The notes beneath the pieces are model-generated. The model worked only from the letters and a program-made list of their open reading frames with translations, ran no database searches and was not told where the DNA came from. A stretch of 64,000 nt of DNA. It comes from Pseudooceanicola spongiae (GTDB taxonomy: Bacteria; Pseudomonadota; Alphaproteobacteria; Rhodobacterales; Rhodobacteraceae). The stretch lies in the NCBI RefSeq assembly GCF_014899185.1, contig NZ_CP045201.1:4301782-4365781 (forward strand). Direction: 5' to 3'. Position numbers and translations under genes: made by a program. Position 1 is the stretch's first letter, and every line of letters begins with the position of its first letter. Positions 9,323-17,169 of the stretch are shown here, piece by piece.

Positions 9323-11812
9323 ATGAAATCCCACGTCAAAGCTCTCGTCGTCGGCGGCGGCGCCGTCGGCACCTCCATCGCCTATCACCTCGCGGCTGCG
9401 GGCTGGGATGACGTGATGCTGCTCGAACGCGATGAGCTGACCTCCGGCTCGACCTGGCACGCCGCCGGTCTGCTGCCGCTGTTCAACATGAGCTATGCGA
9501 CGACCCATATCCACAAATACTCGGTCGAGTTCTACAAGTCGCTGGAGGCCGAGACGGGCCTGAACGCCGGTTTCTCCATCGTCGGCAACCTGCGCATGGC
9601 GCAGACGCAGGACCGCATGGATGAATACATGCTCTACGCCTCGACCGCCGAGACTGCTGGTGTCCCCTATGAGTGGCTGACGCCCGCGCAGATGAAATCC
9701 CGCTGGCCGCTGCTGAACACCGAAGACCTGAAGGGCGCGATCTTCCACCCCACCGACGGCTATATCAACCCCGCCGACGTCACCATGGCGATGGCCAAGG
9801 GGGCGCGTCAGCGCGGCGTGCTGATCGAGCGTAAATGGCAGGTCGACAGCTACACCTGGACCGGTTCGGAATGGCAGGTCGGCGTCACCAAGATGGTGGA
9901 AAAGGGCGGCAACCTTGTCGCCTCTGAGGAAACCGCGATCATCACCGCCGAACATGTCGTCACCGCCACCGGCAACCACGCACAGCGCACCGCGCGCCTG
10001 CTCGGTCTGAAAACCCCCGCGATCCCGGTCGAGCATCAGTTCATCGTGACCGAGCCTGATCCCGCCCTCGTCGAGTTCCGCAAGACCAACCCCGAACACC
10101 CGGTCCTGCGCGACGCCGACGCCAAATGGTACGTGCGCGAAGAACGCGGCGGCTGGATCCTCGGCCCGTATGAGCGCAACGCCCCCGCGCGCTTCCGCTA
10201 CGGCGTGCCCGACAGCTTCCGCGCCGACCTCTTCCCCCTCGATCTGGAGCGGATCGAAGAGGAATACATGTCGATGATCCACCGCCTGCCGACCTCCGAA
10301 ACGGTTGGCCTCAAGGACGATTTCAACGGCCCGATCTGCTACACCCCCGACGGCAACCCGCTGATCGGCCCCGCGCCCGGCCTGCGCAACATGTGGCTGG
10401 CCGAGGGGTTTTCCTTCGGGATCACCGCCGCGGGCGGCACCGGCTACTACCTCGCCCAGCTGATGACCCAGGGCGAGGCCGAGATCGACATGGCCTCCCT
10501 CGACCCCAAACGCTACGGCAGCTGGATGACCTCCGAATACGCCGTGCAGAAGAACGAAGAAGCCTATGAGCATGTCTTCGTCCTGCACCACCCCGATGAG
10601 GAGCGTGAGCGTGCCCGTGCCCTGCGCACCTCGCCCGCCTACGACCGCCAAGCGGCAAAAGGCGCGCAATTCGGCGCCGTCAACGGCTGGGACCGCCCGA
10701 ACTACTACGCGCCGATGGGCTTTGACGACCACGCATCGCGCAGCTTCCGCCGTGGCGGCTGGTGGCAATACGCGGTGGAGGAAGCCAAGGCGATCCGCGA
10801 AACCGTCGGTCTGGTCGACGCCACCGCCTTCACCAAGCACGTCGTCAAGGGCCCCGGCGCGACCGCCTTCCTCGACTGGTTCACCTGCAACAAACTGCCG
10901 AAAGTCGGCCGCATCAACCTGACCTACGCGCTGACCTCCGCCGGGACGACCCGCACCGAATACACCATCGTGCGGATTTCCGAGGACAGTTATTACCTCG
11001 TCTCCGCCGGGGCATGGACGGCCTACGACGCCGACTTCCTGCGCAAAGCCGCCGAAGATAAAGCCCCCGAGTTCGGCTATATCGAGATCCAGGACGTCAC
11101 CACCCAATGGGGCGTCTTCGCCATCGCAGGCCCGAAATCGCGCGAGCTGCTGAAATCGCTCATCTGCGACGCCGACCCCGAAACCGCCCTGTCGAACAAG
11201 CGCTTCCCTTGGCTCTCGGCGCGCGAGATCGAGCTTGGCATGGTCCCCGTCCGCGCCATCCGCGTCGCCTACACCGGCGAGCTGGGGTGGGAACTGCACC
11301 ACCCGATCGAGATGCAGAACCACCTCTGGGACATGCTGTTGAAAGCAGGCGAACCGCTCGGCCTCAAACTCGTCGGTGCCCGCGCGCAAAACTGGCTGCG
11401 TCAGGAAAAATCCTACCGCGCCTTCGGCAACGAGCTTGGCCGCGACGCCACGCCTTTGGAGGCTGACCTTCCCCGCTTCGTCGACCTCACCAAGGACTTC
11501 CACGGCAAGGCGGCGATGGAGGCCACCGGCATCCGCTCCAAATGCGTCACCCTGCTGATCGACGGCCCCGCCGACGCCGATCCCTGGGGCCGCGAGGCGC
11601 TGTATGACGGGCCCTCCAAGGTCGGGCGTCTGACCTCGGGCGGCTACTCCGTCGCCTTCGGCAAGAGCATCGGCATGGGCTACGTCAAACCCGAACTTGC
11701 GGTGCCGGGCACCAAACTGAAGGTGAAGATGTTCGACCAGCTCTGGGACTGCGAGATCACCGAGGACAGCCCCTACGATCCGACCAACGCCAGGATCCGC
11801 GTCTCGGAATAA
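9323..11812 (+). CDS. Dimethylglycine/sarcosine dehydrogenase-like flavoprotein (DAO + GcvT)
   Basis: An 829-residue two-part enzyme. Residues 1-390 form a FAD-dependent DAO domain with ALVVGGGAVGTSIAYHL (GGGAVG at 11-16) and SGSTWHAAGLLPLFNMS, where the His-containing SGSTWHAAG segment is the usual covalent-FAD site. Residues about 420-829 form a GcvT/aminomethyltransferase domain with a folate-binding pocket (KGPGATAFLDWF, AYTGELGWELHHP and a GYV-type C-terminal barrel). It likely oxidises dimethylglycine or sarcosine, transfers the C1 unit to tetrahydrofolate and donates electrons to ETF, encoded next door. The start is set by AGGAA before ATG 9323. Substrate preference within the family cannot be read. 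Confidence 0.85.
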   Translation: MKSHVKALVVGGGAVGTSIAYHLAAAGWDDVMLLERDELTSGSTWHAAGLLPLFNMSYATTHIHKYSVEFYKSLEAETGLNAGFSIVGNLRMAQTQDRMDEYMLYASTAETAGVPYEWLTPAQMKSRWPLLNTEDLKGAIFHPTDGYINPADVTMAMAKGARQRGVLIERKWQVDSYTWTGSEWQVGVTKMVEKGGNLVASEETAIITAEHVVTATGNHAQRTARLLGLKTPAIPVEHQFIVTEPDPALVEFRKTNPEHPVLRDADAKWYVREERGGWILGPYERNAPARFRYGVPDSFRADLFPLDLERIEEEYMSMIHRLPTSETVGLKDDFNGPICYTPDGNPLIGPAPGLRNMWLAEGFSFGITAAGGTGYYLAQLMTQGEAEIDMASLDPKRYGSWMTSEYAVQKNEEAYEHVFVLHHPDEERERARALRTSPAYDRQAAKGAQFGAVNGWDRPNYYAPMGFDDHASRSFRRGGWWQYAVEEAKAIRETVGLVDATAFTKHVVKGPGATAFLDWFTCNKLPKVGRINLTYALTSAGTTRTEYTIVRISEDSYYLVSAGAWTAYDADFLRKAAEDKAPEFGYIEIQDVTTQWGVFAIAGPKSRELLKSLICDADPETALSNKRFPWLSAREIELGMVPVRAIRVAYTGELGWELHHPIEMQNHLWDMLLKAGEPLGLKLVGARAQNWLRQEKSYRAFGNELGRDATPLEADLPRFVDLTKDFHGKAAMEATGIRSKCVTLLIDGPADADPWGREALYDGPSKVGRLTSGGYSVAFGKSIGMGYVKPELAVPGTKLKVKMFDQLWDCEITEDSPYDPTNARIRVSE

Positions 11813-11817
11813 AGCAC

Positions 11818-11839
11818 AGGGCGGGGGAGACCCCGCCCT
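11818..11839. terminator. Bidirectional terminator-like hairpin
   Basis: AGGGCGGGG / CCCCGCCCT forms a 9-bp stem with a GAGA tetraloop between convergent genes, and just overlaps the stop of the HNH pseudogene. Confidence 0.65.
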
Positions 11840-12584
11840 AGGCCTGCCGCGCGTGAAACCTCTGGCGGTGCCGCTGCATCAGCGCAGGGTCAGGCAGCGA
11901 GCGTTCCGGCATGCTCAGCCGGTCACTGTCGACCCGCTGCAACTGGCGGCGCGCCTCGGGCGGGACATCCGCCGCGATCACCATGCGATAGTCATCGTCA
12001 AAGGTGATCAGATGCCGGTCAAACGCCCGGTCATGCAGCGCGTTCAGCGCAATGCCGTTGCGCGGGTTCACCCGGACACTCGCATCCTCGGCCCAGCCGA
12101 CGATATGGCTCGCCGTGATCAGCCGTGCATCCTCGATCCCCGTCAGCGCGCAGCGGTTGCCGTAAGCGGTCAGGATCATCTCGCGGAAAAAGCTTTGCCC
12201 GATACGCTGGCGTACGGTCGCCGTGACGACGCGGTCCTGCCGCCCGGCAAAGGCCTCGGCCCGCTCTGCGAAGGTATTGGCTGGGGGCGCAGGGCTTTCC
12301 TGCCGCTCAAAGGCCAGAAGGACCTGCTCGGGATCGTTCAGGAACCGCGCTCAGACCCGCCTGTCGATGGCCGAGGCATTGGCCATGCCCTTTTGCGCCA
12401 AAGTCTCGTCCAGCGCGGCAAGGTTGGTCAGCTTCAGCGCCACCGCAGACGGCGTGCGCCCAAGCCGGGCCGCCAGCGCGATCACCTGCGGGTTGCGGCT
12501 GTGGAACTTGCCGAAGGCCAGCCGCAGGTACAGCGCCAGCGCCTCGGCCACCTCGGTTTCGCTCCAGTTGCGCCGCTCAGCCAC
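11838..12584 (-). pseudogene. HNH endonuclease gene interrupted by an in-frame TGA
   Basis: Two open segments in the same frame form one gene of 248 codons. The N-terminal half (GTG 12584, GGAG upstream) reads MAERRNWSETEVAEALALYL...FGKFHSRNPQVIALAARLGRTPSAVALKL, a helix-turn-helix-like domain. The C-terminal half reads MILTAYGNRCALTGI...LITASHIVGWAED, then RVNPRNGIALNALHDRAFDRHLITFD, a typical HNH nuclease core (Cys, SH, N, H). They are separated only by TGA at 12351-12353. After it the frame continues ARFLNDPEQVLLAFERQ up to the second half, so a single TGG (Trp) to TGA change is the simplest explanation. Both halves look well conserved, so the lesion is recent, a sequencing error, or strain-specific. 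Confidence 0.85.
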
Positions 12585-12689
12585 CTCAGGTCTCCGCCCC
12601 GTTCGCGGCCAGCTTGCCAGGGCGGGGCAGGGGGTTCAAGACATGGTTAACGGCGCGGCGCATTAACCTTTACCGGGGGCGCCTGCGCC

Positions 12690-12733
12690 GCACCGACGTG
12701 ATACCGACGCAATACCGCCCTGATACCGACCGT
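12690..12733. repeat. Array of ATACCG units at 11-bp spacing (site A)
   Basis: ATACCG starts at 12701, 12712 and 12723, exactly 11 bp apart, with a degenerate fourth unit (CACCG) at 12691. The flanks carry GTTAAC (within GGTTAACGG near 12645 and GCGTTAACC near 12752). It is one of three such arrays in the window. It lies between the HNH pseudogene and the DauA-like gene. Confidence 0.7.
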
Positions 12734-12744
12734 CGGAGTCGGCG

Positions 12745-13830
12745 TTAACCAAACCGCGCCGGGCTGAGCGCGGCAACCACGCTGGCGGGCAGCTCAGGGG
12801 CGTCTCCGGCCACCAGATCTGCGACCAGCTGCGACACCGCCAGCGCCGTCTGAAAGCCATAGCCGCCCTGCGCCGCGACCCAGACGAACTCCGGTACAGC
12901 GGCGTCGCGGCCCACCACCAGCGTGCGGTCGGGGGCAAAACTGCGCAGCCCCGCCCAGCTGTGTTCGACCCGGGTGACCTGCATCGTCACCATCGCCTCG
13001 AACCGCGCCAGCCCCTCGGCCAGCACCATGTCGTCGGCCCAGGAGTCCATCGGCTCCGAGGCATCCTCGTCCCCGGGCGAAACCAGCAACTTGCCCGCCT
13101 GTGGCTTGGCGTACCAGCCCTCGCCCACGGAATCGACAAAGGCCCAGGCGCTGCTGTCGAACCCCTCGGGCAGGGGCAGAACGGCCATGCTGCGCCGGAA
13201 CGGCTGAATGCCCAAGGGCGTGATCCCGGCCATTTGCGCGACCCCGTCGGCCCAGGCCCCGGCGGCATTGACCAGCACCTGTGCGCGGTAGACCTGATCG
13301 CCGGCCTGCACCTCCCAGACGCCGGAGTGGCGGATCGCCGTGACCTCAGCGCCGGTCTCCACCACCGCGCCACCCGCCCGCGCCCGCTTCAGCGCGTTCT
13401 GGATCAGCAGGTCGGTGTCGATGTCGCTGGTGTCGTGGCGCACAGCAGCGTGGCTCACAACCGATTGATCGAGCAGAGGAAACAGCGGCAACGCCTGCTC
13501 CACCCCGATCCGCTCCAGCCCCAGATCTGCGGCCTCACCCGCGAAGCAGGCCGCATCCTCATCGCGTCCCAGCAGCAGCATCGGGCGCGGCGACAGCACG
13601 CCGCCATCGCGCGTCGCCAGCGGTTCGGCGCTGGCATCGTTCAGCGCGCGCACCACGGCATTGCCATAGTCCTGCAGGAACATCGCGGCCGAACGCCCCG
13701 AGGCGTGATAGGCCAGCTGGCGTTCGCGCTCCAGCACCCGAACCGAGCCATGTGGCGCCAGATCGGCGGCGGCGGTGATGCCGGCCACGCCGCCGCCGAT
13801 GATCAGCATATCCGTGTAATTTTCGCTCAT
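12745..13830 (-). CDS. DauA-like FAD-dependent D-amino-acid/D-arginine dehydrogenase
   Basis: A 361-residue DAO-family flavoprotein. MLIIGGGVAGITAAADLAPHG places the FAD motif GGGVAG at residues 12-17. It continues VRVLERERQLAYHASGRSAAMF, and ends with EHSWAGLRSFAPDRTLVVG and FVWVAAQGGYGFQTALAVS. This pattern closely follows Pseudomonas D-arginine dehydrogenase (DauA), which deaminates D-arginine and other basic D-amino acids. The start at 13830 follows AAGGA by 9 bases; the longer frame to 13899 would run through a terminator hairpin and is rejected. The exact substrate is inferred only from overall similarity. Confidence 0.8.
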   Translation of the reverse strand: MSENYTDMLIIGGGVAGITAAADLAPHGSVRVLERERQLAYHASGRSAAMFLQDYGNAVVRALNDASAEPLATRDGGVLSPRPMLLLGRDEDAACFAGEAADLGLERIGVEQALPLFPLLDQSVVSHAAVRHDTSDIDTDLLIQNALKRARAGGAVVETGAEVTAIRHSGVWEVQAGDQVYRAQVLVNAAGAWADGVAQMAGITPLGIQPFRRSMAVLPLPEGFDSSAWAFVDSVGEGWYAKPQAGKLLVSPGDEDASEPMDSWADDMVLAEGLARFEAMVTMQVTRVEHSWAGLRSFAPDRTLVVGRDAAVPEFVWVAAQGGYGFQTALAVSQLVADLVAGDAPELPASVVAALSPARFG

Positions 13831-13880
13831 GCGCGGCATCCTTGCACAGGCCCGCCGCGTGAAACAGGCCCCGTCGCGTG

Positions 13881-13918
13881 AAAAAGCCCCGCCGGACATC
13901 TGTCCCGCGGGGCCCTTT
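13881..13918 (-). terminator. Rho-independent terminator of the purine operon
   Basis: Read on the minus strand, GCCCCGC pairs with GCGGGGC, then after one mismatch GGAC with GTCC, around an AGAT loop, followed by TTTTT. It lies just downstream of the BMP-type binding protein gene. Confidence 0.8.
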
Positions 13919-13943
13919 AGTGGATGGGCGATAGGCCCGATCC

Positions 13944-15032
13944 TTAGTTCGGCAGCTCGGCGTCGATACCTTCGACGTAGAAGTTCATGCCGGCCAGCGT
14001 GCCGTCATCGGCGGTCTCGCCCTCGGCCAGCCAGTCAGAGCCGTCCTGCTTTTTCAGCGGGCCGGTGAAGGGGTGGTATTCACCGCTCTCGATCGACGCC
14101 TGCAGGGCTTCGGCCTCGGCCTTGACTTCAGCCGGAACGGCCGAGGTGATCTCGCCGATGCCGACCATGCCGGTGTTGATGCCTTCCCAGACGTTGTGGC
14201 TTTCCCAGGTGCCATCCATCACGGCCTTGACGCGCGAGGTGTAGTAGGGCTCCCAGTTGTCGATGATCGAGGAGACGCGCGGCGACGGCGCGTATTCGAT
14301 CATGTCACCCGCCTGACCGAAGCCGATGACGTTGCCCGCATCGCGGGCCGCTGCCAGAGGCGCGGTGGAGTCGGTGTGCTGGAAGATCACGTCAGCGCCC
14401 TGTTCGATCAGGGTGCGCGCCGCGTCGGCCTCTTTCGCCGGGTCCATCCAGGTGTAGAGCCAGATGACCTTGAACTGGACGTCCGGGTTCACCTTCTTGG
14501 CGTGGATATAGGACGAGTTGATGCCGCGCACGACTTCGGGGATCGGCACCGACGCGATATAGCCGATGATGTTGCTCTTGGTCATGCGGCCCGCAATGGT
14601 GCCCATGACGGCGCGGCCTTCATAAAAACGTGCCGAATAGGCCGAGACGTTCGGAGCCGTCTTGTAGCCGGTCGCATGTTCGAACTTCACGTTCGGGAAC
14701 TTGGCGGCGACGTTGATCGTCGGGTCCATGTAGCCAAAGGAGGTCGTGAAGATCAGGTCCGCCCCCTCCAGCGCCATCTGGGTCATCGCGCGCTCAGAAT
14801 CCGGGCCCTCGGCCACGTTTTCCTGATAGACCATGTCAACCTTGTCGGCGCCGATGGTCTCGACCATCTTCAGGGCGCTCTCGTGGTGGTGCTGGGTCCA
14901 GCCGCCATCGTTGATCGGGCCGACGTAGACAAAGCCGACCTTGACCTTGTCGTCCTGTGCCCAGGCGCCGGTGGCAGCCAGGCCAAGCGCCATGGCGGTG
15001 CCTGCAAGAAAGCTTCTTTTCTTCATTTTCAT
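13944..15032 (-). CDS. BMP-family nucleoside-binding lipoprotein-like ABC substrate-binding protein
   Basis: This 362-residue periplasmic protein has a 25-residue signal peptide (MKMKKRSFLAGTAMALGLAA, then TGAWA and cleavage before QDD). There is no lipobox Cys. The mature part matches the BMP/PnrA-like family: VKVGFVYVGPINDGGWTQHHH, QMALEGADLIFTTSFGYMDP and NVIGFGQAGDM. It captures purine nucleosides or related purines for the adjacent permeases and ATPase. The ATG at 15032 follows GGGGAGA. It is the last gene of a minus-strand operon whose first genes encode xanthine dehydrogenase, which points to a purine ligand. Confidence 0.88.
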   Translation of the reverse strand: MKMKKRSFLAGTAMALGLAATGAWAQDDKVKVGFVYVGPINDGGWTQHHHESALKMVETIGADKVDMVYQENVAEGPDSERAMTQMALEGADLIFTTSFGYMDPTINVAAKFPNVKFEHATGYKTAPNVSAYSARFYEGRAVMGTIAGRMTKSNIIGYIASVPIPEVVRGINSSYIHAKKVNPDVQFKVIWLYTWMDPAKEADAARTLIEQGADVIFQHTDSTAPLAAARDAGNVIGFGQAGDMIEYAPSPRVSSIIDNWEPYYTSRVKAVMDGTWESHNVWEGINTGMVGIGEITSAVPAEVKAEAEALQASIESGEYHPFTGPLKKQDGSDWLAEGETADDGTLAGMNFYVEGIDAELPN

Positions 15033-15085
15033 GATGTTCTCCCCATTAGAATGACGGCGTTTTGCCGCCCGAGTTTTGTGCGGCC

Positions 15086-16006
15086 TCATTGGGCCGCGTG
15101 GAACGTCTTGCCGAGCGAGGCCGGAGAGGCGCTGCGGCGGTTGGACATGATCACCAGAACGATGATCGTGATCAGGTAGGGTGACATGGAAAGGTATTCG
15201 ACGGGAATCGCAATACCTGCCGCCTGCAGATTAAGCTGCAACACGGTGACACCGCCAAAAAGATAGGCACCCAGCAGCACGCGCCAGGGCTTCCAGCTGG
15301 CAAAGACCACCAGAGCGAGGGCGATCCAGCCGACACCGGCGGTCATGCCTTCGGTCCATTGCGGCACGCGCACCAGACTGACATAGGCCCCGCCGACCCC
15401 GGCGCAGGCCCCGCCGAACATGATCGCCAGCACCCGGATCCGCACCACCTTGTAGCCGAGCGCATGGGCCGCCTCGTGGTTTTCGCCCACGGCGCGCAGC
15501 ACCAGCCCGGCGCGGGTGTATTTCAGGAACAGCCAGACCAGCACCACCAGAAGGATGCCGAAATAGACCACCATATCGTGGCGGAACAGGATCGGCCCAA
15601 GCACGGGAATATCGCTCAGCAGCGGGATGTTCAGCTTGGGAATGACCGGCGGCTTGATCCCGACATAGCCCTGACCGATCAGCGACGACAGGCCCAGCCC
15701 GAACAGCGTCAGCGCCAGACCACTGGCCACCTGATTGGCCAGCGCCACCTGCGTCAGCAGGGCAAACAGCAGCGACAGCCCCGCGCCCCCCACCGCCGCC
15801 GCAACAAAGCCCACGGCGGGCGAGCCACTGTGCACCGCGGCGGCAAAGCCGATGATCGCCCCGGTGATCATCATCCCCTCGACCCCAAGGTTCAGCACCC
15901 CGGCGCGTTCGACGATCAGCTCTCCCAAGGCCGCGATCATCACGGCCGTGGCCGCCACCATCAGCGAGGCCAGCAGCAGGATCGGATTGATTGCGCTCAG
16001 ATCCAT
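15086..16006 (-). CDS. Nucleoside/purine ABC transporter permease (second)
   Basis: A 306-residue integral membrane protein of the branched-chain-type (BPD_transp_2) family, with about eight hydrophobic segments and the diagnostic LGELIVERAGVLNLGVEGMM near its N-terminus. The cytoplasmic EAA-like loop is AVGENHEAAHALGYKV. It forms the transmembrane channel with the upstream permease. The ATG at 16006 overlaps the previous stop (TGATG); an in-frame GTG one codon upstream is an alternative. Confidence 0.9.
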   Translation of the reverse strand: MDLSAINPILLLASLMVAATAVMIAALGELIVERAGVLNLGVEGMMITGAIIGFAAAVHSGSPAVGFVAAAVGGAGLSLLFALLTQVALANQVASGLALTLFGLGLSSLIGQGYVGIKPPVIPKLNIPLLSDIPVLGPILFRHDMVVYFGILLVVLVWLFLKYTRAGLVLRAVGENHEAAHALGYKVVRIRVLAIMFGGACAGVGGAYVSLVRVPQWTEGMTAGVGWIALALVVFASWKPWRVLLGAYLFGGVTVLQLNLQAAGIAIPVEYLSMSPYLITIIVLVIMSNRRSASPASLGKTFHAAQ

Positions 16007-17088
16007 CACGCCACCTCCCTCTTGGTCATCTTGATACGGTAATTCGTCAGCACATCGACGGCGAGCAGGAAGAACAGCAGCATCCCCTGCACCATCTGGA
16101 TGGCGGCCGCCGGCAGCTGCAACCGGCTCTGCGCCACGTCGCCGCCGATATAGGTCAGCGCCATCAGCAGCCCCGCCAGAATGATGCCTACGGGATGCAA
16201 ACGCCCCAGAAAGGCGACGATGATCGCGGTAAAGCCATACCCGACGTTGAAGCTGAGGGTGATCTGTCCCGAGGGGCCCGCCACCTCGAACATCCCCGCC
16301 ATGCCCGCAAGTGCTCCGGCCACGCCCATGCAGATCAGCACCAGCCGCGCCGGTTTCACACCCGAGAACTTCGCCGCCCGTGGTGCCTCTCCGGTCAGAC
16401 GGATCTGAAAGCCCAGGATATGCCGGTTCAGCAGGATATAGCTGAAGATCGCCGCGATAAACGCCGCCGCCACGCCCCAGTGCATGCCCGTCCCGGCAAT
16501 CAGCTCACCGTTGAAGGCCGCCGGATACTGCTGCAGATTGCGCGATCCCGGAAAGCCATAGCCTTCGGGGTTCTTCATCAGCCCCAGTGCCATCGAGGCC
16601 AGCAACTGCTCGGCGACATAGACCAGCATCAGCGACACGAGGATCTCGTTGGTGCCGAATTTCACCTTCAGGATCGCCGGGATCATCGCCCAGGCCCAGC
16701 CCCCCAGTGCCCCCGCGATCACCATCAGCGGAAAGATGTACCAGGCGTCAAGCGGATAGAAGGCCAGCGCCACCCCCGCGCCACAAATGGCGCCGATGAT
16801 ATACTGCCCCTCGGCGCCGATGTTCCAGATCCCGGCACGAAACCCCAGGCTCAGCCCCAGCGCGATCAGGATCAGCGGTCCACCTTTCACCAGCAACTGC
16901 GGGCGATAATAACTGGCAAACTCGCCAAACAGCGGCTCCCAGAAGATCGTGCGGATCGCCACGACCGGATCCTTGCCAAGGGCGGCAAACAGCAGCCCCC
17001 CCGCAATCATCGTCACGATCACTGCCAGCACCGGCGTGATATAAGACAGCGCCTTGGACGGCTGCGGCCGTTTCTCCAGCGTCAGCAT
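16006..17088 (-). CDS. Nucleoside/purine ABC transporter permease (first)
   Basis: A 360-residue permease of the same family, with an N-terminal helix (ITPVLAVIVTMIAGGLLFAA) and the characteristic LILIALGLSLGFRAGIWNIGAEGQ. The EAA-like loop reads GEAPRAAKFSGVKPARL. It partners with the next gene, with which it overlaps by one base. The 81-bp gap to the ATPase gene contains a degenerate copy of the inverted-repeat sequence seen at 5307-5337. Confidence 0.9.
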   Translation of the reverse strand: MLTLEKRPQPSKALSYITPVLAVIVTMIAGGLLFAALGKDPVVAIRTIFWEPLFGEFASYYRPQLLVKGGPLILIALGLSLGFRAGIWNIGAEGQYIIGAICGAGVALAFYPLDAWYIFPLMVIAGALGGWAWAMIPAILKVKFGTNEILVSLMLVYVAEQLLASMALGLMKNPEGYGFPGSRNLQQYPAAFNGELIAGTGMHWGVAAAFIAAIFSYILLNRHILGFQIRLTGEAPRAAKFSGVKPARLVLICMGVAGALAGMAGMFEVAGPSGQITLSFNVGYGFTAIIVAFLGRLHPVGIILAGLLMALTYIGGDVAQSRLQLPAAAIQMVQGMLLFFLLAVDVLTNYRIKMTKREVA

Positions 17089-17106
17089 CCCGCGCGCCCC
17101 CCAAAC

Positions 17107-17136
17107 TTCTTCTTGCTCATCATATTCCCGCCGGAG
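17107..17136. repeat. Degenerate copy of the 5307-5337 repeat
   Basis: TCTTGCTCATCATATTCC followed by CGCCGGAGG parallels TCTTGCCTCAAATACTTC followed by CGCCGGAGG at 5310-5336. Only the right half is present here and no hairpin partner is seen. Confidence 0.4.
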
Positions 17137-17169
17137 GCTCCCGCCGCCTCAGCCCGCGCACAGATGCGA

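Noticed and set aside
9299..11503. A 734-codon minus-strand open frame opposite the dimethylglycine dehydrogenase-like gene
   Set aside because: It mirrors a well-conserved enzyme, is low in recognisable motifs, and arises from third-position GC bias.
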